Below are positions 45,984-55,717 of a stretch of 64,000 bases of DNA, piece by piece. The stretch spans positions 10,596,256 through 10,660,255 of the forward strand of contig NZ_CP071793.1 of NCBI RefSeq assembly GCF_017498545.1, read 5' to 3'. This stretch comes from Sulfidibacter corallicola (GTDB lineage Bacteria; Acidobacteriota; Holophagae; Acanthopleuribacterales; Acanthopleuribacteraceae). The notes below the pieces were generated by a model that had not been told where the DNA came from, ran no database searches, and saw only the letters and a program-made list of their open reading frames with translations. The position numbers were made by a program, and so were the translations under genes. The first letter of the stretch is position 1. Each line of letters begins with the position of its first letter.

Positions 45984-48900
45984 ATGCAGCCCTTGATATT
46001 TGGGTTTTTGTTGGTGGGGTTGGGTTATGCAGCCCAGGAAAAAAGCAGTCTACGCTTCGAGCGCTATTCGACCGAAGAAGGACTCTCCCAATTGTCGATC
46101 ATCTGCATGATGCAGGATCGGCAGGGATTCATGTGGTTCGGAACCCAGACCGGTTTAAATCGATTCGACGGCTATTCGTTCCGCCATTTCACGAACGTTC
46201 CCGGCGACCCCCATTCCATCAGTCACAACTATATCCTTTCCATCGCAGAGGACGGGGAGGGCAACATATGGATCGGTACTCGCGGTGGCGGGCTCAATCG
46301 CTTCAGCCCCGAGTCCCAACGTTTCGAGGTGTTCCGCCATCACAGAAACAACCCACAGTCACTCAGCCATGACGAGATCCATGCAATTGCAGTAGATTCA
46401 CACGGTGTGATTTGGATGGGAACCAAAAATGGCCTCACCGGTTTCAACCCCGTCACGCGCCGTTTCGACGTTTTTCGCCATCAAAAGGGCGACCCACGCT
46501 CACTCAGCCACAACACCGTTCATGCGCTCGGGCTGGATAGGCACGGAATCCTCTGGGTGGGTACCGACAACGGACTCAACCGGTTCGATCCGTTAACCCG
46601 ACAATTCCTGGTGTTCCGTCATGAAACGCATGGTTCGCGTTCGCTCGGCCAAAACAGTATTAAAACAATCCTCCTGGACACCCACGACACCCTTTGGGTC
46701 GGGACCAGAGGGGGCGGACTCAACCGGTACGGTCTAAAAACGGGCCTGTTCGAAACCTATCGCCACGAATCGGGCAATCCGCATTCCCTCAGCGATAACG
46801 AGATCAATGCAATCGTCTCGAACCGCAATGGCATCTTGTGGATAGGCACCGAGTCGGGGGGGCTCAACCGCTTCGACCCACAGACCCGCCGGTTCGAGGC
46901 CTTCCGCCACGTGGAAGGTGATCCACACTCTATCAGCGACAATCGGGTCGTGTCGGTTGCGGAAGATCGCCAGGGAAACCTCTGGATCGGAACTTGGAAT
47001 GCGGGGCTCAACCGCTTCGACCCACAGACACAGCGGTTCGGTTCGTTTCGACACGAACCGGGAAAACCCAATTCCCTCAGTCAAAACTTTGCGTATGCGA
47101 TCACGGGAGATCGAGGCGGTGCACTTTGGATTGGCACACTCGACGGCCTAAACCACTTCGATCCCCAAACGGGTCGCTTCGAGGTCTTCCGTAACCAATC
47201 GAAAAACCCTGGTTCACTCAGCCATAACAAGGTCAAAGCGCTGACCGTGGACCGTCAGGGCATCCTTTGGATCGGGACCTACGGGGGCGGACTCAACCGT
47301 TTCGACGCACACTCCCGCCACTTCGAAGCATTTCGTAAGGACAAGGACGATTCTCATTCTCTCAGCAACGACGACATTTCCACTATCGAGGAGGACCGAC
47401 ACGGCGTACTTTGGATCGGGACTCAGGGTGGAGGTGTCAATCGATTCGATCCCAAGACCAGACGCTTCGAGATCTTCAACCACAACGAAAGTGACCCCCA
47501 TTCTCTCAGCAACGACGATGTGCTCGCGATTGTAGAGGATCGGAACGGTATCTTGTGGATCGGTACCGCATCCGGACTCAACCGTTTCGACCCCGAGACC
47601 CGTCGTTTCGAAGTTTTTCGTCACGACGAGAGCGACCCACATTCCCTCGGGGGGAACTGGATCACCAGTCTCGCAATCAGTTCACTTGGAGAGCTTTGGA
47701 TAGGAACAAAAAACGCCGGATTGAACCGCTTGGTTTTGCAGGCGGATGGCCCCCTGCGTTTCACCAAATTCACGACCGAAGATGGGCTAGCCGCCAACGC
47801 CATCGGCGGCATACTCGAGGATCGCAGACAACTCTTGTGGGTCAGTACGGTTCGGGGAATCTCACGGATCGATCCCAAAACCGGCGTGATCAAAAATTTC
47901 GACGAAAAAGACGGCCTTCAAAGTTCAGGCTACTGGATCGGCTCCTATTACAAGGACAGGGAAGGAATCTTCTACTTTGGTGGAACCAAAGGGATCACGT
48001 TCTTCAATCCGGAGCGAATCATCAACGATCTCGTCCAACCGAAAGTGGTTCTCACGGCCTTCCGCCTTTTCAACCGGGAAACCCTTCCCACCGAGCCGAA
48101 TTCACCAATGAAAACAGCCATCGAAGCGACCCGACACATCACATTGGACCACCGCCAAAACCTGTTCTCTATCGAATTTGCGGCCTTGCACTTTGCCCAG
48201 CCGACCAAAAATCGGTACGCATACCGACTCGAGGGCTTCGACGAGGATTGGATTCACACCGATGCCAAACACCGAATCGCCACCTACAGCAACCTTCCGG
48301 GAGGCGACTACCAGTTCCAGGTCAAAGCCGCCAACAAGGATGGAATCTGGAGTGCCAAACCGGCGTCGATGAATTTGACGATCCTCCCTCCACCTTGGAA
48401 AACCTGGTGGGCCTATTCGATTTATTCCCTTGCCGCACTGGCCCTGCTCGGTGCCTTCGTCTGGACCCAACGCCGTAAGGTCGCTTACGAACGAGCGCTC
48501 AACGATAGCCTTCGCCAGGTGGATCAGCTCAAGGATCATTTCCTGGCCAATACGTCCCACGAATTGCGGACCCCTCTGAACGGCATCATCGGGCTCGCCG
48601 AATCCCTCGTCGACGGAGCCAAGGGAACCCTACCCACCGCCGTCAAAAACGATCTGACCATGTTGATAACCAGTGGACGTTGTCTTTCGACTCTGGTCAA
48701 CGACATTCTAGATTTCTCGAAGATCAAGAGTCGGAGCTTCGATCTCGACTTGAAATCAGTGGATCTCAAGTCATTGATCGACGTTGTCATAACCATGTCT
48801 AAACTCTTGGGTTCCAAAAAGCCGGTCGAACTCATCAATGCCGTCCCCCCCGATTGTACGGTCCGAGCCGATGGTAATCGGCTTCAACAAATTCTTTTCA

Positions 48901-51092
48901 ACCTCATCGGGAACGCAATTAAGTTCACCGACCGAGGCTTCATCAAGATCAAGGCTCGCACGGTGGATGACACAGTCCGGGTCGCAATAGCCGATACCGG
49001 CATCGGCATTCCTCGAGAGAAGCACCAACAAATATTCGAAACCTTTGAACAGGCCGAAGGTGCGACGGATCGCTTGCACGGTGGAACCGGACTGGGCTTG
49101 GCGATCACCAAACAACTCGTCGAACTCCATGGAGGCACCATTTGGGTTGAGTCGGAAATCGGAAAAGGGTCCACGTTTTTTTTCACCCTGGTTTCCTCTT
49201 CCGAAGAGGGCGAGGAGATTACACCACCGGCGCACCGGCAACTGGATGTCTTCAATGAAGACGCCACCGAACCAGGCCCGGTGACCAGGAAATCGGGGGA
49301 ATTTAAAATCCTCATCGTCGATGACGAACCGATCAACCTCCGTGTGCTAAAAAACCATCTTTCCAATCAGCCATATTCTCTCGTGGAAGCGACCAATGGA
49401 CCGGAAGCCCTGAAGCTTCTCGACCAGCAGAGTGACATCGACCTCGTTCTCTTGGACATCATGATGCCGCGCATGTCGGGCTACGAGGTGTGTCAAGAGA
49501 TCAGGAAGACCAAAGCATCCCATCAACTGCCCGTCATTTACCTTTCCGCGAAAAACCAGACCGGAGACCTGGCTCAGGGATTCGAATCCGGAGCCAACGA
49601 CTACCTCATCAAACCCATATCCCGTGTCGAGCTTCTGGCTCGGGTTCAAAATCACCTCCAACTCTTCGACGCCAATCGGAACCTGGAACAGAAAATCAGG
49701 GAACGCACCCGCGAAATCGAGCTTCTCGCCAATATCGGTAGAGAAATCACCGCCAACCTCGATTTTGGGCGAATCGTGGACCTCCTCTACGCCAGATTGA
49801 CACCGATGATGGATACCCACGAGTTCGGTGTGGGCCTGTACAACCGAGCACAACGCCAGATCACGTTCATACACTATGTGTTCAACGGCCAAAAAATCCC
49901 GGACCACATCATTTCGACAACCAATCCCAATCGGCTGTCGGTTCAGTGTGTGCTCAACAACAAAGAAATCGTGCTTGGCGATATTGACCGGGAGTATTCC
50001 AAATACGTTTCCAAACTGGAGGGTTATCGGAAAGACGATCTCCTGAAATCCCTCCTTTGCTTTCCCCTGACGAGCCCCCAAAAAGGGGTCATCGGGTTGA
50101 TCAGCGTCCAGAGCCACCACAAGCATGCCTACAAACACCGCCAGGTGGCCTTGCTTCGTTCCCTCGCGGCATCGACGGCCATCGCTCTGGAAAACACGAT
50201 GGCATATGAAGCCATTCGCGAAAAGAAAGAGGAAATCCGCCGCGCCCAGACCCAACTGATTCAAGCCGAGAAGATGGCGGGACTGGGTTCCCTCGCGGCA
50301 GGCGTGGCTCATGAGATCAACAACCCCACCAATTTCGTGAACGCCGGAACCTACAACCTGCGCGAAACCTTGAAGCGATTCAAGGATTATCTCTTCGATC
50401 TCGTCGACGAAGAGGCCGGCGAGGAGTTGACCCAGGCCTTTGGTGCCAAATTCGTCGAAATGTTCGAACAACTGGAAACCATCCATAACGGTGCCCAACG
50501 CATTCACAGCATCGTCAAAGACTTGCGAACCTTTTCGCGATTGGACGAGGCCGAAATGAAAACGGTGAACCTCCACGAAGGCATCCGTTCGACTCTGAAT
50601 CTGGTCAAAACTCAATTTGGGGACAAGATCGAATTCGTGACCCACATGGAAGGGGAATTGATGATGGAGTGTTGGGCGGCGGAGCTCAACCAGGTGTTCA
50701 TGAATATGCTGATCAACGGGTGCCAGGCGATATTGTCGAAAACCTATGCCGACCATGACCAGGGACGTATGGTGGTCGAAACACGGATCTTGGGCGAACG
50801 AGCACGGGTTGTCTTCCGCGACAACGGCTGCGGCATGACACCAGAAATTCAGGCACGGGCATTCGAGCCCTTCTACACCACAAAGACCCTCAACGAGGGC
50901 ACGGGCCTGGGCCTCTCCATTTCCTACGGCATCATCAAGAAACATCACGGCACCATCGAAATGTCCTCCCGAACCGGAGAAGGTACGGAGTTCGTGATCG
51001 AGCTTCCGCTTCATCCCGACGATGTCGGGGACGAGTCCCGTGAAGAAGAAGGGTCCCAACACCGAATGGAAACTCCTTTATTGAACAGTTGA
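45984..51092 (+). CDS. Beta-propeller hybrid histidine kinase with two kinase cores
   Basis: A 1702-residue sensor. Signal peptide at 1-17. About residues 25-690 are two-component-regulator propeller repeats (DRQGFLWIGT-like, GLNRFDPQTRRFEVFRHHE). Next come a Y_Y_Y domain (about 730-800), a membrane helix (about 809-832), HisKA with H859 (TSHELRTPL) and its HATPase, then a receiver with D1158 (LVLLDIMMPRMSG). A GAF-like segment (about 1250-1410) is followed by a second HisKA with H1443 (GVAHEINNPTNF) and a final HATPase (GTGLGLSISYGI). GGAGG lies before the ATG. It is followed 28 bases later by a receiver-kinase gene on the same strand. Periplasmic carbohydrate-type sensing is typical of this N-terminus. 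Confidence 0.94.
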   Translation: MQPLIFGFLLVGLGYAAQEKSSLRFERYSTEEGLSQLSIICMMQDRQGFMWFGTQTGLNRFDGYSFRHFTNVPGDPHSISHNYILSIAEDGEGNIWIGTRGGGLNRFSPESQRFEVFRHHRNNPQSLSHDEIHAIAVDSHGVIWMGTKNGLTGFNPVTRRFDVFRHQKGDPRSLSHNTVHALGLDRHGILWVGTDNGLNRFDPLTRQFLVFRHETHGSRSLGQNSIKTILLDTHDTLWVGTRGGGLNRYGLKTGLFETYRHESGNPHSLSDNEINAIVSNRNGILWIGTESGGLNRFDPQTRRFEAFRHVEGDPHSISDNRVVSVAEDRQGNLWIGTWNAGLNRFDPQTQRFGSFRHEPGKPNSLSQNFAYAITGDRGGALWIGTLDGLNHFDPQTGRFEVFRNQSKNPGSLSHNKVKALTVDRQGILWIGTYGGGLNRFDAHSRHFEAFRKDKDDSHSLSNDDISTIEEDRHGVLWIGTQGGGVNRFDPKTRRFEIFNHNESDPHSLSNDDVLAIVEDRNGILWIGTASGLNRFDPETRRFEVFRHDESDPHSLGGNWITSLAISSLGELWIGTKNAGLNRLVLQADGPLRFTKFTTEDGLAANAIGGILEDRRQLLWVSTVRGISRIDPKTGVIKNFDEKDGLQSSGYWIGSYYKDREGIFYFGGTKGITFFNPERIINDLVQPKVVLTAFRLFNRETLPTEPNSPMKTAIEATRHITLDHRQNLFSIEFAALHFAQPTKNRYAYRLEGFDEDWIHTDAKHRIATYSNLPGGDYQFQVKAANKDGIWSAKPASMNLTILPPPWKTWWAYSIYSLAALALLGAFVWTQRRKVAYERALNDSLRQVDQLKDHFLANTSHELRTPLNGIIGLAESLVDGAKGTLPTAVKNDLTMLITSGRCLSTLVNDILDFSKIKSRSFDLDLKSVDLKSLIDVVITMSKLLGSKKPVELINAVPPDCTVRADGNRLQQILFNLIGNAIKFTDRGFIKIKARTVDDTVRVAIADTGIGIPREKHQQIFETFEQAEGATDRLHGGTGLGLAITKQLVELHGGTIWVESEIGKGSTFFFTLVSSSEEGEEITPPAHRQLDVFNEDATEPGPVTRKSGEFKILIVDDEPINLRVLKNHLSNQPYSLVEATNGPEALKLLDQQSDIDLVLLDIMMPRMSGYEVCQEIRKTKASHQLPVIYLSAKNQTGDLAQGFESGANDYLIKPISRVELLARVQNHLQLFDANRNLEQKIRERTREIELLANIGREITANLDFGRIVDLLYARLTPMMDTHEFGVGLYNRAQRQITFIHYVFNGQKIPDHIISTTNPNRLSVQCVLNNKEIVLGDIDREYSKYVSKLEGYRKDDLLKSLLCFPLTSPQKGVIGLISVQSHHKHAYKHRQVALLRSLAASTAIALENTMAYEAIREKKEEIRRAQTQLIQAEKMAGLGSLAAGVAHEINNPTNFVNAGTYNLRETLKRFKDYLFDLVDEEAGEELTQAFGAKFVEMFEQLETIHNGAQRIHSIVKDLRTFSRLDEAEMKTVNLHEGIRSTLNLVKTQFGDKIEFVTHMEGELMMECWAAELNQVFMNMLINGCQAILSKTYADHDQGRMVVETRILGERARVVFRDNGCGMTPEIQARAFEPFYTTKTLNEGTGLGLSISYGIIKKHHGTIEMSSRTGEGTEFVIELPLHPDDVGDESREEEGSQHRMETPLLNS

Positions 51093-51120
51093 GTCATAGG
51101 GTGGAACGAGGAGTGAAGGA

Positions 51121-52488
51121 ATGGCGTTATTCAACAAAAAGAAGCTGGCCGGGGCAAGCGATGCGCAATATCCCAAACCGACGATCATGCTGGTCGATGA
51201 CGAAGTGGACAACATTAATGTATTGAAGGGTTTGCTTCAAAAAAAATACAGCATTCTCAGCTACCTGGACGGTCAGGAGGCCCTGGAGGCCATCGAGTCC
51301 ATGAAGCGACCGGAAGAGATTCGGGTCATTATCAGTGACCAGCGCATGCCGCGACTGTCGGGAACCGAGTTTTTCGCCCGTATCATCGAAAGAATCCCGG
51401 ATACGGTGCGCATCATCCTCACGGGCTACGCGGATTTGGAAGCGATCATGAGCGCCATCAACCAGGCCAACATTTATAAGTTCATCATGAAGCCGTACGA
51501 TCCCCCGGAACTTCTGATCACCCTGGTTCGGGCCATCGAACACGCCGACATGAAGAAAAAGGTTCGTGACTATACGTTGAACCTCGAATCAATGGTGAAA
51601 AAGCGCACCCGCCAACTTCAACAAAAAAACGAGGAGCTGGAGAGAAAAAAAGATCAGTTGGTGATGCAGGAGAAAATGGCGTCATTGGGGACCTTGACCG
51701 CGGGAATCGCGCACGAGTTCAAGAATCCACTCAATTTCATCAACAACTTTTCCCAAGTGTCGATCGAACTGATCCACGAGTTCGAAGAGCAATTGAACCT
51801 GGCGCGCGGCCAGGTGATCAATCAAACCCTGGTCGAGGAATTCGATGGCATCCTCGACGACATCAAAACGAACGCCAACATCGTATGCGAACACGGCAAA
51901 CGGGCCAATCACATCGTCGATGCCATGTTGGAAATGGTGCGAGACACCGGAAGAAAAAAGCACGAGATCGATTTCAATCGGTTCGTCGAAGAATACGCCA
52001 ACATTGCGTTCCACAGTAAGTTCGTCCACGACGAAACCATGGAGATCACCCTTTCCTTCGATCTGGATCCAAACATTGGAAGAGTCGAAGTGAGTCCTCA
52101 AAACATGGGCCGCACCATCCTCAACCTCGTGAACAATGCATTGGAGGCGGTTTGCGAAGCACCCGGGCAGGCACACCCCTCGGTGGGAATCAAAACCGTC
52201 AGAGAAGCGGATGGATGCGTCCTTCTCATCGAGGACAACGGCATCGGAATCCCCGAACCCAATCTCGCCAGGCTGTTCACTCCCTTTTTCACGACGAAGG
52301 CGACGGGGTCAGGCCACATCGGGCTCGGTCTTTCGGTCTGCTACGACGTCGTGGTCCAAGAACACGGCGGACAGATCAAGGTCGACAGCGTGGATGGTCA
52401 ACAAACCACGGTGCGGGTCACCTTGCCGGATTCCCTGCTAACCCACTCGAGCCAGGTCGAATTGCTCGCCGAAAAAACATACCAGTAA
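51121..52488 (+). CDS. Receiver-histidine kinase hybrid
   Basis: A 455-residue soluble protein. A receiver domain (about 20-140) has phosphoacceptor D73 (IISDQRMPRLSG) and the RpfG/CheY-like ending YKFIMKPYDPPEL. A coiled coil (about 155-185) leads to HisKA with H198 (GIAHEFKNPLNF) and a HATPase (NNALEAV, DNGIGIPEPN, GLGLSVCYDVV). The layout resembles phosphorelay kinases that are controlled by their own receiver. It is likely phosphorylated by the upstream hybrid kinase, with which it shares orientation and a 28-base gap. No DNA-binding output regulator is nearby. Confidence 0.93.
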   Translation: MALFNKKKLAGASDAQYPKPTIMLVDDEVDNINVLKGLLQKKYSILSYLDGQEALEAIESMKRPEEIRVIISDQRMPRLSGTEFFARIIERIPDTVRIILTGYADLEAIMSAINQANIYKFIMKPYDPPELLITLVRAIEHADMKKKVRDYTLNLESMVKKRTRQLQQKNEELERKKDQLVMQEKMASLGTLTAGIAHEFKNPLNFINNFSQVSIELIHEFEEQLNLARGQVINQTLVEEFDGILDDIKTNANIVCEHGKRANHIVDAMLEMVRDTGRKKHEIDFNRFVEEYANIAFHSKFVHDETMEITLSFDLDPNIGRVEVSPQNMGRTILNLVNNALEAVCEAPGQAHPSVGIKTVREADGCVLLIEDNGIGIPEPNLARLFTPFFTTKATGSGHIGLGLSVCYDVVVQEHGGQIKVDSVDGQQTTVRVTLPDSLLTHSSQVELLAEKTYQ

Positions 52489-52779
52489 AAGGTCAAGTTT
52501 CGATCCCAGTCCCGGCGGGCCCGCGGGTACAAAGGTCACCAATCCGAAACCAGCCCCAACCATCCAAGCCATTCCCCTCGTCTTCTCCTGGCGTGCATGG
52601 TGCGCCATTGCCTCTGGCTGTGATCGATCAGGGCCAGAAGCTCCCCGAAGGAAGACCCACGGTACGAGAAAGCGAGTGCACCAAACCGATACCTTACCCA
52701 AGGCGTCGGCCGAATCCGATCGATCGCGCCAGGGCGCACGATCCCGCCCCGGCGCAGTGCGAAACATCCCAAACCGGGC

Positions 52780-53919
52780 TCAGCTCTTGCCTTGCAGCGC
52801 CGCCGTGTTGTCGTTGAACCAGTCGTCGCTGGCGAGGCTGGTGAACGTGATGCCGCTGCCCGGGCTGAAGTCGAGTTCCTTCAGCTCGATGGCCCGGATG
52901 TTCTGGTTCTGGGCCGTGGCGTAGTAGAACACCACGTTCGTGTGGTCCCGGACCGTCTTCCACAAGGTGTAGTCGTAGGAGTTCCGCGGGACCTCCGGCT
53001 TGCCGTCGCTACCGTACAACAGCAACACCTCGTCCTGGCACACACTCACCCGGTTGACCACCTGCAGCGCGTACTGCACCCCGGCCCGCTGGTCGTATTG
53101 GCTGGGAATGCAGCGCCGCAACTTGGCCGCGCGCGCGAAACGCGACGGCGACGAGCTGTCTCCCGGCATGCCCAACATGCCGCCCGCCAACACCTCGCTC
53201 TGGTAGCCGTTGCCTTCCGTGACCCGGTACCGACCGTTCTCGCCCTTCTTCATCTGGACGTACTTGTCCTGTGCGTTGTCCTTGTTCGTCAGTGCGTTGA
53301 AGAAATAGTTGAGCCGAATGACGTGCCAGTCGAAGGTCGGTCCGTTGGTCAGCACACCGACGGAGTTGTCGTAAAAGACCTTTTCGCCGTTCAGGAACTC
53401 GACCACCAAGCTCTTGCCGCTGGGATCGTGAACCGACAGGTGCATCGGCTCGATCGTCTGCCACGCCTCGGGGAACCACACGATCACGTCGTGCAACTTG
53501 CGCTGGATGTCATCCACCGTCGCGCAGGTCCCCAACAGGTAACTCACCAACTGGTTGACGTCCAGGCACCGGCTGTCCTCGCTCGGCGAGCTGACCGGCT
53601 CGTACTCGGTGTAGCTGAGCCACAAGGCCGCCACCGACAACCCTTTCTCGTTGAGTCCCTCCAAAAAGGCCTCCATGGTGGCGTCCTCACCCTTGACCGG
53701 CCCCTCGCTGCTGAAATGCATCGAGATACCCACGAAACCGTAGTCACTGGTCCACGCGTAACCCGGCTTCTTGTCGGGTGCGAACGCTTTGAAATGGGTG
53801 CCCGCCGGCACCTTGTACAGGGGGTAGCTCACGTCGGGTGAGGGCGAAAAATCACAGGTCCGGCCGGAAATGATGGTGGGGTTCGACCCCTCGAAGGGCA
53901 AGATGAAATCGGTGCACAT
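52780..53919 (-). CDS. Linear amide C-N hydrolase (choloylglycine hydrolase/penicillin V acylase type)
   Basis: A 379-residue Ntn hydrolase. The mature nucleophile is C2 (MCTDF at the N-terminus, exposed after Met removal), with R20 and D23 in GRTCDFS and an asparagine in LTNGPTFDWH, as in penicillin V acylase and bile-salt hydrolase. No signal peptide, so it acts in the cytoplasm. AGGAG precedes the ATG. It lies 43 bases after the M20 peptidase gene and is the last gene of the operon begun by the PKS-NRPS. It could remove an acyl cap from the product or a related amide. The activity on that substrate is inferred from context. Confidence 0.92.
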   Translation of the reverse strand: MCTDFILPFEGSNPTIISGRTCDFSPSPDVSYPLYKVPAGTHFKAFAPDKKPGYAWTSDYGFVGISMHFSSEGPVKGEDATMEAFLEGLNEKGLSVAALWLSYTEYEPVSSPSEDSRCLDVNQLVSYLLGTCATVDDIQRKLHDVIVWFPEAWQTIEPMHLSVHDPSGKSLVVEFLNGEKVFYDNSVGVLTNGPTFDWHVIRLNYFFNALTNKDNAQDKYVQMKKGENGRYRVTEGNGYQSEVLAGGMLGMPGDSSSPSRFARAAKLRRCIPSQYDQRAGVQYALQVVNRVSVCQDEVLLLYGSDGKPEVPRNSYDYTLWKTVRDHTNVVFYYATAQNQNIRAIELKELDFSPGSGITFTSLASDDWFNDNTAALQGKS

Positions 53920-53962
53920 GACGCTCTCCTCTCGATGTCTGTGGTCGTTTGCGCGCGTTGGT

Positions 53963-55717
53963 TCAGGTGCCGTCGGGACGGTCGCGCATGGGCGCCTTCT
54001 CGGCCTGCAGCATGTCTTGCAACGTCTCGGCGTAAATCACCACGTTCAGCTTCAACTGCGCGATGGAAAACTGCTCGTTCTTCTGGTGGAACCGCAGCAG
54101 GGTGGGATCGAAGGTCGTCGTCCCCGGGGGAAAGAAATCGACGGGGCCGAACGACACGTGGTTCTTGACCAGCATCATGTAATTGGCCCCGGCACCCACC
54201 GTCAACACGGGATCGTGGCCATTGACCCCCTTGTAGGCGCCCTTCACGAGGTTCAACAGAGCGTCGTCGCCAGGAATGTAGTAGGAGGTGTACACGGCCC
54301 CCTCGCCGGGCGGTGGCACGGTCCCGCCGAACTCGGCCACGGATTTGGTGGCGGCCTCGATGACTTCCTGGTCGCTATTGCCCAAACCGATCCGGAAATT
54401 GACCGCCAATTTCAGCAGCCCCTTGCCGTCGTCCCCGATCACCCCGGGATTGGCCGAACTCCCCACGTAGATCTGCGCCGACACCCCTGGCGGGATGAGC
54501 ACGTCCGACGGCGCGTTCAGCGGCACACCCAAGCCGCTGGCGTCCGTGCTCAGGCCGATCTTGGTGGCCATGAACCCGAACACGCGGCGGTACACGTCGT
54601 CCGGCAGGTCACTCATCTGGGAACCCACCAGGGCCACCTCGACGATCGCGTTCTTGCCCTCTTCGGGCGTACTGCCGTGGGCCGCCACTCCCTTGGCGTA
54701 CAGGACCAAATCGCCCTCGGGCACGTTCTCGATCCGGTACTCCTTGGCGAAGTCCGCGAAATCGGCCACGCCCAGGTTGGCCTCGTAGGGTGCCGTCACC
54801 CCGTAAAACCGATCGGACTTACCGGACTTCAACTCGGCCGTCACTTCTTCGACCAGGGAAGTCAACTGTTTGCGGGTCTTGGCCACGTTGCGGCTCTTGA
54901 TGACCGCGAACGAGAAATCGGGCACGGTATTGATCACGGTGCCGCCCTGCCAGTGAATCACGCGATGGGGCGCCTTGTCCGCATCGGCCGGTGTCGGCGT
55001 ATTGAAGTGGAAGTGAAGATCGGCGATGCCCTTCTGGCCCTGAACGATGTAGACCCCGTCCGGCACGATCCCGAAATCGGGCTGCTTCTCTTCCTGAAAG
55101 TAGCGCGTCATCGACTCGAAATTCTTTTCCTCTTTGGTGCCGAGCACGATCCGCAACTTGCGCTTGAACGCCAGACCGTTGTCGATCAGGGTCTTGGCGC
55201 CGAACAACACACCGGCCAAGGCGCCCTTGTCGTCTTGCGAACCCCGGCCCCAGACCACGCCGTCGACGATCTTGCCGCTGAAGGGCGGTTGCTCCCATTG
55301 GGGCAGCTCCTCCGCCGAGATCGGTACCACGTCCAGGTGGATCAGGGCCCCGACGACTTCTTCGCCCTGGCCGTATTCCAACACGCCCACCAGGCCGCCG
55401 GCCGCCTTGCGCGCCGTGAATCCCATGGTCTTGCCGGTCTCGAGCACGTAGTCCATCAACGCCACGGTTTCCGGTTTCAGCTCGTAGCCGTAGTCTTCCA
55501 CCGACTCGAATTGAACGGTTTTGACCAGAAAGGCCAACATCTGTTCGGTGTCGGCCTCGGCCGCGGCGCGAATCGCCTCGCTGCTCACCTCGGGCAAGGT
55601 GCCCGCCGGCGGCTTGGCATCGCCACCCCCTTCGGGATGCGACGACTGGGTACAGGCCGGTACCAGCAGGCACAGCCACAAAAGGGTCATCATCGTTTTT
55701 CGCAACATCACACTCAT
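53963..55717 (-). CDS. Lipoprotein M20 dipeptidase (PepV/Sapep-like)
   Basis: A 584-residue M20 metallopeptidase with a lipoprotein signal: hydrophobic stretch then LLVPAC with the lipidated C22. Metal and catalytic residues are in place: H-x-D in GALIHLDVVP, GRGSQDDKGA, the paired Glu in GTKEEKNF, and AAHGSTPEEGKNA. It is membrane-attached in the periplasm. Its ATG overlaps the stop of the PKS-NRPS gene, so translation is coupled to it. PepV-like enzymes cut dipeptides and blocked amino acids. Here it may trim or activate the exported assembly-line product outside the cytoplasm, comparable in logic to periplasmic prodrug peptidases in other pathways. That role is inferred. Confidence 0.92.
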   Translation of the reverse strand: MSVMLRKTMMTLLWLCLLVPACTQSSHPEGGGDAKPPAGTLPEVSSEAIRAAAEADTEQMLAFLVKTVQFESVEDYGYELKPETVALMDYVLETGKTMGFTARKAAGGLVGVLEYGQGEEVVGALIHLDVVPISAEELPQWEQPPFSGKIVDGVVWGRGSQDDKGALAGVLFGAKTLIDNGLAFKRKLRIVLGTKEEKNFESMTRYFQEEKQPDFGIVPDGVYIVQGQKGIADLHFHFNTPTPADADKAPHRVIHWQGGTVINTVPDFSFAVIKSRNVAKTRKQLTSLVEEVTAELKSGKSDRFYGVTAPYEANLGVADFADFAKEYRIENVPEGDLVLYAKGVAAHGSTPEEGKNAIVEVALVGSQMSDLPDDVYRRVFGFMATKIGLSTDASGLGVPLNAPSDVLIPPGVSAQIYVGSSANPGVIGDDGKGLLKLAVNFRIGLGNSDQEVIEAATKSVAEFGGTVPPPGEGAVYTSYYIPGDDALLNLVKGAYKGVNGHDPVLTVGAGANYMMLVKNHVSFGPVDFFPPGTTTFDPTLLRFHQKNEQFSIAQLKLNVVIYAETLQDMLQAEKAPMRDRPDGT

